DNA of 64,000 nt from Mycolicibacterium iranicum (GTDB lineage: Bacteria > Actinomycetota > Actinomycetes > Mycobacteriales > Mycobacteriaceae), in the NCBI RefSeq assembly GCF_014190915.1, contig NZ_JACHVU010000003.1, positions 62,001-126,000 on the forward strand, given 5' to 3'. The position numbers were made by a program, and so were the translations under genes. The notes below the pieces were generated by a model. It was not told where the DNA came from and searched no databases. It worked only from the letters and a program-made list of their open reading frames with translations. Below, piece after piece: positions 54,837 through 64,000 of the stretch. Each line of letters opens with the position of its first letter. Position 1 is the stretch's first letter.

Positions 54837-56480
54837 ATGACGGCTCTCAATGATGCGGAGCGTGCCGCCATCCACCGTGATGCTGAAGACAGAGGAAAAC
54901 GAGGCTCGGACCGAGCTTCGAGCAAAGCCCTGCCTGCACGTATCCCGGGATCGGGTGAGACGGCCGGCGGCCGTCCGAAAGCCCCCGGAGGCGACGCGGC
55001 GCGACCCAGCAGGACCCCTTCCTGGATGCCCTCGCGGCGGTTCATCGCCGCGGTGGTCGCCATCGGCGGCATGCAGCTGCTCGCCACGATGGACAGCACC
55101 GTCGCGATCGTGGCGCTGCCGAAGATCCAGGACGAGCTCAGCCTCTCCGATGCCGGCCGCAGCTGGGTCATCACCGCCTACGTCCTGACGTTCGGTGGGC
55201 TGATGCTGCTCGGCGGGCGGCTCGGCGACGTGATCGGACGCAAGCGCACCTTCATCGTCGGCGTCGCGCTGTTCACGATCGCCTCGGTGCTGTGCGGCCT
55301 GGCCTGGAACGAGGCCACGCTGGTCATCGCCCGCTTGCTGCAGGGTGTCGGCGCGGCGATCGCCTCGCCGACGGCTCTCGCGCTGATCGCGACCACATTC
55401 CCGAAGGGCCCCGCCCGGAACGCCGCCACCGCGATCTTCGCGGCCATGACCGGCATCGGGTCGGTCATGGGCCTGATCCTGGGCGGCGCGCTGACCGAGG
55501 TCTCGTGGCGCTGGGCGTTCCTGATCAACGTCCCCATCGGCCTGCTGATGATCCACCTCGCCCGCAGGACCCTGCGCGAGACCCATCGCGAACGGCTGAA
55601 GCTCGACGCCACCGGCGCCATCCTGGCGACCCTGGGCTGCACGGCCGCGGTGTTCGCCTTCTCGATCGGGCCCGAGGCCGGCTGGGTCTCGCCGATCACG
55701 CTCGGCTCCGGTGCGGCCGCGATCGCCGCGTTCATCGCCTTCCTGTGGGTCGAACGCAGCGCGGAGAACCCGGTCGTGCCGTTCGAGCTCTTCTACGACC
55801 GCAACCGCGTGGCCACTTTCGCGGCGATCTTCCTCGCCGGCGGTGTCATGTTCACGCTGACCGTGACCATCGGGCTCTATGTCCAGGACATCCTGGGCTA
55901 CAGCGCGCTGCGCGCCGGCATCGGCTTCATCCCGTTCGTCATCGCGCTCGGCATCGGCCTCGGGCTGTCCTCGGCGCTGGTGTCGAAGTTCCCGCCCCGC
56001 GTCCTGGTGATCGGTGGCGGCGTCCTGGTGCTGGCAGCCATGATCTACGGCTCCACGCTCGACGCGAACATCCCGTACTTCCCGAACCTCGTGCTGCCCA
56101 TCACCATCGGTGGCTTCGGCATCGGCATGATCGTGGTGCCGCTGACCGTGTCGGCGATCGCCGGCGTCGGCTTCGACCAGATCGGCCCCGTGTCGGCCAT
56201 CGCGCTGATGCTGCAGAACCTGGGCGGGCCCGTGGTCCTGGCGATCATCCAGGCCGTCATCACGTCGCGCACGCTCTACCTCGGTGGCACCACCGGCCCG
56301 GTCAACGACATGAACGCCGCCCAGCTGCACGCCCTCGACCAGGGCTACTCCTACGGTCTGCTGTGGGTGGCCGCCGTCGCCGTCATCGTCGGCGGTGCGG
56401 CGCTGTTCATCGGCTACACGGCCCAGCAGGTCGCCCACGCCCAGGAAGTCAAGGACGCGATCGACGCCGGCGAGCTCTAG
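54837..56480 (+). CDS. efpA: EfpA-family MFS efflux transporter
   Basis: 547 residues with 14 predicted membrane segments (DHA2 QacA type). After a hydrophilic N terminus rich in Arg, Pro and Glu, [59 protein letters not shown], and GVGAAIASPTALALIATTFP follow the M. tuberculosis EfpA pattern almost throughout. EfpA is a conserved mycobacterial drug/lipid exporter. It starts at the AT-rich palindromes at its 5' end. A paralogue follows 36 bp downstream. Confidence 0.94.
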   Translation: MTALNDAERAAIHRDAEDRGKRGSDRASSKALPARIPGSGETAGGRPKAPGGDAARPSRTPSWMPSRRFIAAVVAIGGMQLLATMDSTVAIVALPKIQDELSLSDAGRSWVITAYVLTFGGLMLLGGRLGDVIGRKRTFIVGVALFTIASVLCGLAWNEATLVIARLLQGVGAAIASPTALALIATTFPKGPARNAATAIFAAMTGIGSVMGLILGGALTEVSWRWAFLINVPIGLLMIHLARRTLRETHRERLKLDATGAILATLGCTAAVFAFSIGPEAGWVSPITLGSGAAAIAAFIAFLWVERSAENPVVPFELFYDRNRVATFAAIFLAGGVMFTLTVTIGLYVQDILGYSALRAGIGFIPFVIALGIGLGLSSALVSKFPPRVLVIGGGVLVLAAMIYGSTLDANIPYFPNLVLPITIGGFGIGMIVVPLTVSAIAGVGFDQIGPVSAIALMLQNLGGPVVLAIIQAVITSRTLYLGGTTGPVNDMNAAQLHALDQGYSYGLLWVAAVAVIVGGAALFIGYTAQQVAHAQEVKDAIDAGEL

Positions 56481-56516
56481 CTCGTCTGCGCTCGCCGCTC
56501 GGTAGGGTGGCTCAGC

Positions 56517-58007
56517 GTGGCTTCGGGGTCCTCTGCACACGACTCGGCGCCACTGTCGTCCTCGGTGCTGGGCATCGCGATCGTCGCGATCACCGGCATG
56601 CAGCTCATGTCGACGCTCGACGGCACCATCGTCATCGTCGCGCTGCCCCGGATGCAGGCCGAACTGGACCTCTCCGATGCGGGCAAGAGCTGGGTCATCA
56701 CCGCCTACGTCCTGGCGTTCGGCGGCCTGCTGCTGCTGGGCGGTCGCATCGGCGACGCCATCGGCCACAAGCGGGCCTTCCTGTCCGGCGTCGGCGTGTT
56801 CACCCTCGCCTCCCTGGTGTGCGGTCTGGCCACCGAAGAGATCACCCTCATCGCGGCCCGCGCCGTCCAGGGCGTCGGTGCGGCCGTCGCCGCCCCCACC
56901 GGGTTGGCGCTGATCGCCACGACCTATGCGGTCGGTCACGCCCGCAACCGTGCCCTGGCGGTGTCGGCGGCCATGCAGGCCACCGGCTCGGTGCTGGGGC
57001 TCGTGCTGGGCGGCGCGTTGACGGTCGTGTCGTGGCGCCTGGCATTCCTGATCAACGTGCCGATCGGCATCGTCATCATCGCCATCGCGGTGTACCGGCT
57101 GGCGGAGACCCACCATGAACGGCTGAAGCTCGACGTGACCGGTGCGCTGCTGGCCACCCTGGGCTGCGCCTCGGCGGTGCTGGTCTTCACCCAGGGTCCC
57201 GCCCGCGGCTGGGGTGATGTGTTCGTCCTCGCGGCGGGCGTGGCCACGGTGCTGTTCTTCGCCGGGTTCTTCGCCGTCGAGCGCTCCGCCGACCATCCGA
57301 TCGTGCCGCTGTCGGTGTTCGACAACCGCAACCGGGTGGCCACGTTCCTGTCGCTGTTCCTCGCCGGCGGCGTGATGCTGAGCGCGACGGTGATGATCGG
57401 GCTCTATGTGCAGGACGCGATGGGCTACTCGGCGCTGCTGGCCGGTGTCTGCTTCATCCCGTTCGCGCTCGCGCTGGGGGTGGGCACCGTCGTCGCGGCG
57501 CGGCTGGCCCCGCACATCGCTCCCCGCTGGATCATCCTGGGAGCCGGGCTGCTCGTCCCGTGCGCGATGCTCTACGGCTCCACGCTCGACCGCGGGGTGC
57601 CGTACTTCCCGGACCTGCTCGCCCCCCTGGTGGTCGGCGGGTTCGGCATCGGGGTGATCTCGGTGATCCTGCCGCTGTGCGCGGTCGCCGACGTGGGGCC
57701 CACCGAGATCGGACCGGTCTCCTCCATCACGCTGATGGTCCAGAACCTGGGCGGGCCCGTGGTCCTGGTGGCGATCCAGGCGGTGCAGACCTCGCGCACG
57801 CTGTATCTGGGCGGCACGACCGGTCCCGTGGCCGACATGACGCCGGCGCAGCTCGACGCACTCGACGCCGGCTACACCTATTCGCTGCTGTGGGTGGCGG
57901 GAGTCTCGGTGTTCGTCGGCGCCGCAGCGCTGTTCATCCGCTTCACCGCCCGCCAGATCGCGGTCGCCCAGCACAACCGCGAGGCAGTGGAGGCGGGCGA
58001 GCTCTGA
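56517..58007 (+). CDS. Second EfpA-type MFS transporter (tandem paralogue)
   Basis: 496 residues with 14 predicted membrane segments. It shares long identical stretches with its neighbour (LDATGA/LDVTGA-ILATLGC region, [23 protein letters not shown]), so it is a tandem duplicate that has diverged. It lacks most of the hydrophilic N-terminal segment. TAGGGT lies 8 nt before the GTG at 56517 and no Shine-Dalgarno is clear, so it can be expressed separately. Substrate unknown. Confidence 0.88.
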   Translation: MASGSSAHDSAPLSSSVLGIAIVAITGMQLMSTLDGTIVIVALPRMQAELDLSDAGKSWVITAYVLAFGGLLLLGGRIGDAIGHKRAFLSGVGVFTLASLVCGLATEEITLIAARAVQGVGAAVAAPTGLALIATTYAVGHARNRALAVSAAMQATGSVLGLVLGGALTVVSWRLAFLINVPIGIVIIAIAVYRLAETHHERLKLDVTGALLATLGCASAVLVFTQGPARGWGDVFVLAAGVATVLFFAGFFAVERSADHPIVPLSVFDNRNRVATFLSLFLAGGVMLSATVMIGLYVQDAMGYSALLAGVCFIPFALALGVGTVVAARLAPHIAPRWIILGAGLLVPCAMLYGSTLDRGVPYFPDLLAPLVVGGFGIGVISVILPLCAVADVGPTEIGPVSSITLMVQNLGGPVVLVAIQAVQTSRTLYLGGTTGPVADMTPAQLDALDAGYTYSLLWVAGVSVFVGAAALFIRFTARQIAVAQHNREAVEAGEL

Positions 58008-58074
58008 GCCGCGCACGCCCCGGCACTGGTGCGCGGCGACTCGGGCGATCGCCCCATCAGTAAGGTGGTCGGCT

Positions 58075-59850
58075 GTGATCACCCGCATGTCCGAGCTGTT
58101 CCTGCGCACGCTGCGCGACGACCCGGCCGACGCCGAAGTGCCGAGCCACAAGCTGCTCATCCGGGCGGGCTACGTCCGCCCCGTCGGCCCCGGTCTGTAC
58201 AGCTGGCTGCCGCTGGGCCTGAAGGTGCTGCGCAAGATCGAGAAGGTCGTGCGCGACGAGATGAACGCCATCGGCGGGCAGGAGATCCTGTTCCCGGCGC
58301 TGCTGCCCCGCGGGCCCTACGAGACGTCCAACCGGTGGACCGAGTACGGCGACGGCGTGTTCCGGCTGAAGGATCGCCGCGGCAACGACTACATGCTGGG
58401 GCCGACGCACGAAGAATTCTTCACGCTGACGGTCAAGGGGGAGTACTCCTCCTACAAGGACTTCCCGCTGACGGTGTACCAGATCCAGACCAAGTACCGC
58501 GACGAGGCGCGTCCGCGCGCCGGCATCCTGCGCGGGCGCGAGTTCATCATGAAGGACTCGTATTCGTTCGACATCGACGACGACGGTCTCAAGAACGCCT
58601 ACCACCGCCATCGCGAGGCCTATCAGCGCATCTTCGAGCAGCTGGCGGTGCGCTACGTGATCGTCTCGGCGGTGTCCGGGGCGATGGGCGGCAGTGCCTC
58701 CGAGGAGTTCCTCGCCGAGAGCGAGGTCGGTGAGGACACCTATGTGCGGTGCCCCGAGTCGGGCTACGCCGCCAACGTCGAGGCCGTGATCACCGCGGTG
58801 CCCGACACCATCCCGGCGGAGCAGATCGCGGAGCTGCCCAGCGCAACCGTCCACCAGACCGGGGACACCCCCACCATCGCCACGTTGGTCGACTGGGCCA
58901 ACGGCGCCGACCTTCCCAGCTTCGGCGGCCGCACCGTCACCGCCGCCGACACCCTCAAGAACGTGCTGCTGAAGGTGCGCGAGCCCGGCGGCGAGTGGGA
59001 GCTGCTGGCCGTGGGGGTGCCCGGAGACCGCGATGTCGACGACAAACGCCTGGGCGCCGCGCTGGAACCGGCCGAGTACGCGATGCTCGACGATGCCGAC
59101 TTCGCGAAGTACCCGTTCCTGGTGAAGGGATACATCGGCCCGAAAGGACTGCTGGCCAACGGAGTTCGCTACCTCGTGGACCCGCGCGTGGTGGACGGCA
59201 CGGCGTGGATCACCGGTGCGGACTCGAAGGGCGACCACGTCGTCGACCTCGTGGCCGGACGTGACTTCACCCCGGACGGCACGATCGAGGCGGCCGAGGT
59301 GCGCGAGGGCGACCCGTCCCCGGACGGCGCCGGAACCCTGGTGGCCGCGCGCGGCATCGAGATCGGCCACGTCTTCCAGCTGGGCCGCAAGTACGCCGAC
59401 GCGTTCAACGCCGACGTGCTCGGGGAGGACGGCCGGCCGGTCCGCCTCACCATGGGCTCCTACGGCATCGGGGTGTCGCGGCTCGTCGCCGTGATCGCCG
59501 AACAGCACCACGACGAACTGGGTCTGCGCTGGCCCTCGAGCGTCTCGCCGTTCGATGTCCACGTCGTGATCGCCAACAAGGACGCCGACGCGCGCACAGG
59601 CGCCACCGAACTCGCCGGCGACCTGGACCGCCTCGGCATCGACGTGCTGCTCGACGACCGCACCGCATCGCCGGGGGTGAAATTCAAGGACGCCGAGCTG
59701 CTCGGCGTGCCGTGGATCGTGGTCGTCGGACGCGGGTGGGGCGACGGTGTGGTCGAACTGCGGAACCGTTTCAGCGGTGACAAGCAGGAGATCGCCGTCG
59801 ACGGTGCGGTCGAGCAGATCCGCGCGGCGATCACCGGTCAGCCGCGCTGA
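58075..59850 (+). CDS. proS: Prolyl-tRNA synthetase
   Basis: Charges tRNA-Pro. 591 residues, the bacterial type with an inserted editing domain. Motif 1 region ([21 protein letters not shown]), motif 2 ([28 protein letters not shown]) and motif 3 ([20 protein letters not shown]) are present; residues ~230-400 are the editing insert. The GTG at 58075 is used; an ATG at 58087 would remove four residues. TAAGGT lies 8 nt before the GTG, which suggests a leaderless start. Confidence 0.96.
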   Translation: MITRMSELFLRTLRDDPADAEVPSHKLLIRAGYVRPVGPGLYSWLPLGLKVLRKIEKVVRDEMNAIGGQEILFPALLPRGPYETSNRWTEYGDGVFRLKDRRGNDYMLGPTHEEFFTLTVKGEYSSYKDFPLTVYQIQTKYRDEARPRAGILRGREFIMKDSYSFDIDDDGLKNAYHRHREAYQRIFEQLAVRYVIVSAVSGAMGGSASEEFLAESEVGEDTYVRCPESGYAANVEAVITAVPDTIPAEQIAELPSATVHQTGDTPTIATLVDWANGADLPSFGGRTVTAADTLKNVLLKVREPGGEWELLAVGVPGDRDVDDKRLGAALEPAEYAMLDDADFAKYPFLVKGYIGPKGLLANGVRYLVDPRVVDGTAWITGADSKGDHVVDLVAGRDFTPDGTIEAAEVREGDPSPDGAGTLVAARGIEIGHVFQLGRKYADAFNADVLGEDGRPVRLTMGSYGIGVSRLVAVIAEQHHDELGLRWPSSVSPFDVHVVIANKDADARTGATELAGDLDRLGIDVLLDDRTASPGVKFKDAELLGVPWIVVVGRGWGDGVVELRNRFSGDKQEIAVDGAVEQIRAAITGQPR

Positions 59851-59854
59851 CCCG

Positions 59855-60331
59855 CTACTCGGCGCCGCCGGGGAACGCCACGGTGACCTTCGTGTCGCCG
59901 CGCACGGCACGCCACCGGGCGGCGGTGACGGCGCACTCGGTCAGCGCCGTCACGCCGAAAGCCCGTACCCCCTGATCGGTGGCCTGCTCGACCACCGCGC
60001 GCCACGCCACGGCGGCGTCCTCTTCCATGCGCACCGCCAGGTTGGTCGCATCGGCGGGGGTGTCGACCTCCGACGGCATCTGATAGCCGGGCTCGGGAAC
60101 CGGGGCGGCGAGGCCCTGGTCTTCCATCAGCGCGATCGCGGCTTCCCGGCGCGCACGATGCTCGGCCATCGCCTCCGACACCAGGTAGTTGACGTCGGGT
60201 ACGGAGTGCGCCGAGACGACCCCGTAGCCGTAGATGGTGGCGTGCTCGGTGGCGACCGCGTCGTAAAGCGCTCCGGCAGCCGGGTTTTCGGGACGGCTGG
60301 GCATCCCGGCATCCTGCGACGGGGACGTCAC
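59855..60331 (-). CDS. DUF4439 ferritin-like helical protein (Rv2844-like)
   Basis: 158 residues, mainly helical: [89 protein letters not shown]. This is DUF4439, a ferritin-like family of unknown function. The GTG start at 60331 overlaps the preceding stop by GTGA, so they are one unit. It is convergent with proS, 4 bp apart. Confidence 0.8.
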   Translation of the reverse strand: MTSPSQDAGMPSRPENPAAGALYDAVATEHATIYGYGVVSAHSVPDVNYLVSEAMAEHRARREAAIALMEDQGLAAPVPEPGYQMPSEVDTPADATNLAVRMEEDAAVAWRAVVEQATDQGVRAFGVTALTECAVTAARWRAVRGDTKVTVAFPGGAE

Positions 60332-60849
60332 GACGCGGATCCTGCCAGCACGACGGTGTAGGCAGCGGTGCATGCCGCCGCGATCGAGGCGAGCAGCCCC
60401 GCCCGGTAGCCGGACAGGGAGCCGGCGGCCTGGGTCGCGCTGTCGGCCGAGGCCCGCAGGGCGCCGGTCACGTCGTCGGCGGTCGGTGCGGGCATCGCTG
60501 CCGGCGAGGTCGTCGCGGTCGCCGGGGTGGTCGTGACGCTCGGCGTCGGTGCGGCGTGGCCGGTCAGCCGCACGATCTCCTCGGCCAGCGCCTCGGCGTG
60601 CGCTGCCCGCTGCGCCGCGATGTCGGCCAGCGCGTCGGCGAGTTTCCCACGTGCGGTCGTGGCGACCTCGGAGGCCAGATCGCTGTCGGCGCGCGCCCGG
60701 TCCAGCGCGGTGGTCAGGTCGTCCAGGTCAGGGGGAGGGGGCTCGGTTCCACAGCCCACCGCGGTGGCGCCGAGGGCGGCCAGTGCGACCGCGCCGACGA
60801 GCACACGCCGACGGCTCAGGGTCGGCGGACGGCTCGGCACGTGCCACAT
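60328..60849 (-). CDS. Putative lipoprotein with Tat-like signal (Rv2843-like)
   Basis: 173 residues. The N terminus has [22 protein letters not shown]: twin Arg before a hydrophobic stretch and a lipobox-like AVGC (Cys33). Tat export of a lipoprotein is possible. The mature part is Ala-rich and helical, with a Thr/Pro/Ala-rich linker around residues 98-120. Function unknown. It is coupled to the DUF4439 gene, so the two may form a surface complex. Confidence 0.75.
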   Translation of the reverse strand: MWHVPSRPPTLSRRRVLVGAVALAALGATAVGCGTEPPPPDLDDLTTALDRARADSDLASEVATTARGKLADALADIAAQRAAHAEALAEEIVRLTGHAAPTPSVTTTPATATTSPAAMPAPTADDVTGALRASADSATQAAGSLSGYRAGLLASIAAACTAAYTVVLAGSAS

Positions 60850-60976
60850 CCTGCCATCCGGCCCACGGCGGGCAGCGGGGCCCGCGTCCCCACCGCCGGC
60901 CGGCGGTGCGCATTTTTCGTTATTTGTCTAGGCTGCGCTGGCGTATCGTGGAGAGTCGGATTTGCAGGAGGCCCTC

Positions 60977-61060
60977 TTGCGCACCGTGTCCGGACAACTC
61001 AAGACGAGGAGCTCGCCGTGGCGGAGCGGTCTACGGGATTACCGTCGCAACGACAGGTGA
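60977..61060 (+). CDS. Possible leader peptide upstream of rimP
   Basis: AGGAGG (60966-60971) is followed by a TTG codon at 60977 that opens a 27-codon frame ending TGA at 61058-61060. It overlaps the rimP start in another frame. A perfect Shine-Dalgarno makes initiation plausible, but no similarity to any known peptide is seen. Confidence 0.25.
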   Translation: MRTVSGQLKTRSSPWRSGLRDYRRNDR

Positions 61061-61548
61061 TCGAACTGCTCGACGGGGAGTTCGCGCGTGCCGGATACGA
61101 CATCGAGGACGTCGTCGTCGACACCGCCGCGCGTCCGCCGCGCATCGCCGTGGTCGCCGACCGTGACGGCGGGCTCGACCTCGATGCGGTCGCAGAGCTG
61201 TCCCGGCTGGCCGCCGAACTGCTCGACGCGCTGGACACGCCGCCCTATCTCCTCGAGGTGACCTCCCCCGGGGTGGACCGGCCGCTGACCGACGTGAAGC
61301 ACTTCCGCCGCGCCCGGGGCCGGCTGGCCCAACTGACGCTGGCCGACGGGACCACGCTGACCGGCCGCATCGGACAGATCGGTGACGGCACGGTGGGCGT
61401 CGTGGTCAGGGAAGCCAAGAAGAACCTTACGGTACGCGACATCGCGCTCGATACGATCGTCAAAGCTGTTGTGCAAGTGGAGTTCTCGCCGCCAAGTCCA
61501 CGAGAGTTGGAACTGGCCGGCGTCTCCGGAGAGGATGCCTCAACGTGA
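61018..61548 (+). CDS. rimP: Ribosome maturation factor RimP
   Basis: 176 residues. Needed for 30S subunit maturation. [22 protein letters not shown] and [30 protein letters not shown] are the two RimP domains. The GTG at 61018 has GAGGAG upstream (61005-61010). rimP-nusA are co-translated by GTGA. Confidence 0.94.
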   Translation: MAERSTGLPSQRQVIELLDGEFARAGYDIEDVVVDTAARPPRIAVVADRDGGLDLDAVAELSRLAAELLDALDTPPYLLEVTSPGVDRPLTDVKHFRRARGRLAQLTLADGTTLTGRIGQIGDGTVGVVVREAKKNLTVRDIALDTIVKAVVQVEFSPPSPRELELAGVSGEDAST

Positions 61549-62585
61549 ACATCGACATGGCGGCCCTGCATGCGATCGAGGCCGACAAGGGAATCACCGT
61601 CGACGTGGTCGTCGACACCATCAAATCGGCTCTGCTGACGGCATATCGGCACACCGAGGGTCACGAGGCCGATGCGCGCATCGACGTCGACCGCAAGACC
61701 GGCGTGGTCAAGGTGATGGCCAGGCAGACCGATGAAGACGGCAACGTGCTGCACGAATGGGACGACACCCCAGAGGGTTTCGGTCGTATCGCGGCGACGA
61801 CGGCCCGTCAGGTCATCCTCCAGCGGCTGCGCGACGCCGAGAACGAGAAGAACTACGGGGAGTTCTCGGCGCGGGAGGGTGACATCGTCGCGGGCGTGAT
61901 CCAGCGCGACGCCCGCGCGAACGCGCGTGGACTCGTTGTCGTCCGGATGGGCAGCGAAACCAAGGGATCCGAAGGTGTGATCCCGTCCGCCGAACAGGTT
62001 CCCGGCGAACGCTACGAGCACGGCGACCGTCTGCGCTGCTACGTCGTGGGCGTCGCCCGCGGTGCGCGGGAGCCGGTCATCACGCTGTCGCGCACACACC
62101 CGAACCTGGTGCGCAAGCTGTTCTCGCTGGAGGTCCCCGAGATCGCCGACGGCTCGGTCGAGATCGTCGCCGTGGCTCGGGAGGCCGGGCACCGCTCGAA
62201 GATCGCGGTGACGTCGCGGGCCCCGGGCCTGAATGCCAAGGGCGCCTGCATCGGACCGATGGGGCAGCGGGTGCGCAACGTGATGAGCGAACTGTCCGGC
62301 GAGAAGATCGACATCATCGACTACGACGAGGACCCGGCGCGCTTCGTCGCCAACGCGCTGTCCCCGGCCAAGGTGGTCTCGGTGACCGTCATCGACGAGG
62401 CGGCCCGTGCGGCCCGGGTGATCGTCCCGGACTTCCAGCTGTCCCTCGCGATCGGCAAGGAAGGCCAGAACGCGCGGCTCGCCGCGCGGCTGACCGGATG
62501 GCGGATCGACATCCGCAGCGACGACCACAAAGAGGGCGAGGAGAGTGCGCAGGGCCACTCCCGCGGCGCGGCCGGGGGGCGCTGA
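61545..62585 (+). CDS. nusA: Transcription termination/antitermination factor NusA
   Basis: 346 residues. N-terminal RNAP-binding domain, S1 domain ([28 protein letters not shown]) and two KH domains ([50 protein letters not shown]). The acidic C-terminal repeats of E. coli are absent, as in other actinobacteria. The GTG at 61545 overlaps the rimP stop by GTGA. Confidence 0.95.
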   Translation: MNIDMAALHAIEADKGITVDVVVDTIKSALLTAYRHTEGHEADARIDVDRKTGVVKVMARQTDEDGNVLHEWDDTPEGFGRIAATTARQVILQRLRDAENEKNYGEFSAREGDIVAGVIQRDARANARGLVVVRMGSETKGSEGVIPSAEQVPGERYEHGDRLRCYVVGVARGAREPVITLSRTHPNLVRKLFSLEVPEIADGSVEIVAVAREAGHRSKIAVTSRAPGLNAKGACIGPMGQRVRNVMSELSGEKIDIIDYDEDPARFVANALSPAKVVSVTVIDEAARAARVIVPDFQLSLAIGKEGQNARLAARLTGWRIDIRSDDHKEGEESAQGHSRGAAGGR

Positions 62586-62652
62586 GCGGGCCCTGCGGAT
62601 CCCAATCAGCACCGGTTTTCCTTCCGGGACCGCCGTGACGGTAGACTCAGCT

Positions 62653-62979
62653 GTGATCCAGCGCGAGACCTCGGCTCGGATGCGAAAAAGCACCCCCACC
62701 CCATCGGGCGGACCGGTGCGGACCTGCATCGGATGCCGGAGACGAGAGCTGGCCGTCGAACTGCTTCGGGTTGTCGCTGTCGACAAGGGGAACGGCTCTT
62801 GGGCCGTCACCGTTGACGAGGCGCGAAGGCTTCCGGGGCGGGGTGCATGGCTGCATCCCGATCCAGGGTGTCTGCACGCGGCCGTTCGCCGGCGAGCGTT
62901 CGGCCGAGCGTTGCGGATCACCGGTTCACCGGACATCACCGCGGTGTCAGAGCGTTTCCCGTCCCGGGAGACGCCTTAG
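62653..62979 (+). CDS. ylxR: YlxR/DUF448 RNA-binding protein (Rv2840c-like)
   Basis: 108 residues. VRTCIGCRRRELAVELLRVV and LPGRGAWLHPDPGCLHAAVRRRAFGRAL identify YlxR, a small nucleic-acid-binding protein of the nusA-infB operon in many bacteria. The GTG at 62653 is preceded by TAGACT with a 5-nt gap, so a leaderless start is possible; an ATG at 62680 would shorten it by nine residues. Function is only partly known. Confidence 0.85.
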   Translation: MIQRETSARMRKSTPTPSGGPVRTCIGCRRRELAVELLRVVAVDKGNGSWAVTVDEARRLPGRGAWLHPDPGCLHAAVRRRAFGRALRITGSPDITAVSERFPSRETP

Positions 62980-63086
62980 GCATCCGGGCAAGAGAACAGG
63001 TAAGCGAAGAACATGAGCACACCGTGAAGTCCCGATGACCATGCGTCATAGCTAACCCGAGGCGCGGCGCCTACCACCGCTGTCGC

Positions 63087-63100
63087 CTCCTAGACAGGAG
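63087..63100 (+). promoter_or_regulatory. Hairpin sequestering the infB ribosome-binding site
   Basis: CTCCT (63087-63091), AGAC, AGGAG (63096-63100) form a 5-bp hairpin with a tetraloop. AGGAG is the Shine-Dalgarno of infB (5 nt before GTG). Opening it would be needed for initiation. Anti-SD pairing could make IF2 synthesis sensitive to the translation of ylxR or to a factor. Confidence 0.5.
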
Positions 63101-63105
63101 ATGTA

Positions 63106-64000
63106 GTGGCAGGTAAAGCCCGCGTGCACGAGTTGGCGAAGGAACTCGGTGTCACAAGCAAGGAAGTACTCGCCCGCCTGGGCGAGCAAGGTGAGTTCGT
63201 CAAGTCCGCCTCGTCGACGGTGGAGGCCCCGGTGGCCCGCCGTCTGCGCGAGTCATTCGGCGGCAACAAGACCGACAAGGTGAAGCCGGGCGGCGGCGCG
63301 TCCAACGGGGCCGCCGCGAAACCGTCCGCACCCGAGAAGCGTCCCGGCCCCAGGCCCGGACCCCCCGCGCCCAAGCCGTCCGCGCCTGCGGCGGCCGAGC
63401 CCGCGGCCCCCGTCGCCCCGCCGACGCCCGCCCCGGCAGCCCCCGCACCTGCGCCGGCAGCCCCCGCACCCGCAGCGTCCGCGGCCCCGCCCGCTCAGGC
63501 GGAGCCGTCCGCACGGCCCACGCCCGGTCCGCGCCCGGGCCCCGGCGGCCCGCGCCCCGGTGCACCCAAGCCGGCCGCGCGTACCCCCCGCGTCGGCAAC
63601 AACCCGTTCTCCTCACAGCAGCCGGTCGAGCGTCCGGCACCGAGGCCCCAGAGCCCGGGTGGCCCCCGCCCGGGTCCCGGCGCCGGTGGTCCCCGCCCAG
63701 GTGGCGGACCCCGTCCCGGTGCGTCGCCGGGCAACATGCCCCCGCGCCCCGGTGGCGGTCCCCGTCCCGGCGGCGGTCCCCGTCCCGGCGGTGGTCCCCG
63801 TCCCGGTGGTGGCCCCAGGCCGGCGCCCGGTGGCGCGGGTCGTCCCGGCGGTGGCGGCGGCGGTAACTACCGCGGCGGTGCCGGCGGTGGCGGAGGTGCC
63901 GGTGGCGCAGCTGCCGGAGGTTTCCGCGGTCGTCCCGGCGGTGGCGGCGGTGGCCGTCCCGGTCAGCGCGGCGGCGCGGCCGGCGCGTTCGGTCGTCCCG
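63106..64000 (+). CDS. infB: Translation initiation factor IF-2 (N-terminal part)
   Basis: The GTPase that places initiator tRNA on the ribosome; only the first 298 residues are in the window. The start is GTG at 63106 with AGGAG 5 nt upstream. The first ~55 residues ([43 protein letters not shown]) are the IF2-N domain. The rest is Pro/Ala then Gly/Arg/Pro-rich, the long disordered segment typical of actinobacterial IF2. It includes four tandem RPGGGP units. The G domain is beyond the window. Confidence 0.96.
   Translation, partial: MAGKARVHELAKELGVTSKEVLARLGEQGEFVKSASSTVEAPVARRLRESFGGNKTDKVKPGGGASNGAAAKPSAPEKRPGPRPGPPAPKPSAPAAAEPAAPVAPPTPAPAAPAPAPAAPAPAASAAPPAQAEPSARPTPGPRPGPGGPRPGAPKPAARTPRVGNNPFSSQQPVERPAPRPQSPGGPRPGPGAGGPRPGGGPRPGASPGNMPPRPGGGPRPGGGPRPGGGPRPGGGPRPAPGGAGRPGGGGGGNYRGGAGGGGGAGGAAAGGFRGRPGGGGGGRPGQRGGAAGAFGRP
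63745..63816 (+). repeat. Four 18-bp tandem repeats in infB
   Basis: Units 63745-63762, 63763-63780, 63781-63798 and 63799-63816 each encode RPGGGP with minor base changes. Copy number probably varies among strains without damaging the frame. Confidence 0.7.

Noticed and set aside
54540..58160. 1206-codon open frame on the minus strand opposite cysG/efpA/MFS
   Set aside because: The translation is a His/Arg/Gly/Asp-rich repetitive string with no domain. It is the codon shadow of high-GC3 transporter genes on the other strand.
62545..62652. Longer start for ylxR at 62545
   Set aside because: It would overlap the end of nusA and add a segment without similarity; GTG at 62653 follows a TANNNT hexamer.

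Overview
This is high-GC actinobacterial DNA, almost certainly from a rapidly growing Mycobacterium (Mycolicibacterium). The gene order follows the M. tuberculosis Rv2876 to Rv2839c segment as I remember it: fasciclin (MPT70/MPT83-type) genes, dxr, rip1, ispG, GNAT, penicillin-binding lipoprotein, mapB, glnA4, aldC, SDR, mtr, mqo, chelatase, cobO, cobB, cysG, efpA, proS, rimP, nusA, ylxR, infB. Extra accessory genes are inserted between these blocks. No rRNA, tRNA, IS element, prophage or CRISPR array was seen.

Layout. 1-5001: a DUF2631 membrane protein (cut by the window edge), a mycofactocin-type SDR, a photolyase, an F420-type luciferase-like oxidoreductase, and a secreted fasciclin next to a lipoprotein fasciclin. 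5184-12367: dxr-rip1-ispG (MEP isoprenoid pathway plus a site-2 protease), two GNAT proteins (one with a GyrA-like N-terminal module) and a class B PBP lipoprotein. 12371-16827: a large LuxR/MalT-type regulator divergent from an EAL-DICT protein. 16888-20200: DUF1707 protein, thioesterase, map, a lipoprotein and a degenerate alpha/beta hydrolase. 20205-23791: a two-gene NAGGN osmolyte operon. 23948-30898: a permease divergent from a gamma-glutamylation catabolic operon (GlnA4-like synthetase, amidohydrolase, ALDH, SDR, FadR-type regulator). 31011-37000: a secreted PGRS-like protein without a PE domain, a SARP/BTAD-STAND regulator, a methyltransferase and an ArsR regulator. 37057-41358: a GntR/HutC regulator, a choline-kinase-like enzyme and a dimethylglycine-dehydrogenase-like flavoenzyme, with a HutC-type operator. 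41276-44936: a TrcRS-like two-component pair, DoxX and a SigH-like ECF sigma factor. 44940-49525: mycothione reductase, lysophospholipase-like hydrolase, mqo and an ElaA-like GNAT. 49522-54803: chelatase, cobO, cobB and cysG (corrin/siroheme). 54837-58007: tandem efpA-type transporters. 58075-64000: proS, a small divergent pair, then the rimP-nusA-ylxR-infB translation/transcription operon, with infB running off the end.

Regulatory reading. Many genes have a TANNNT hexamer 6-8 nt before the start codon and no Shine-Dalgarno, which is the leaderless mycobacterial promoter architecture. The best example is a 22-bp bidirectional promoter between the thioesterase and map in which two such hexamers overlap on one GCTAGC palindrome. 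Other candidates are an AT-rich double palindrome at the efpA start, a GTCTAGAC operator in the choline-kinase/DMGDH cluster, a SigK-like promoter before the MPT83-like gene, and a hairpin that sequesters the infB ribosome-binding site.

The most interesting loci are the GyrA-module/GNAT fusion, the gamma-glutamyl operon (whose SDR+ALDH content points to an amino-alcohol such as ethanolamine rather than a diamine), the kinase/DMGDH cluster, and the bidirectional leaderless promoter. All functional statements rest on reading motifs by eye; no database search was run.
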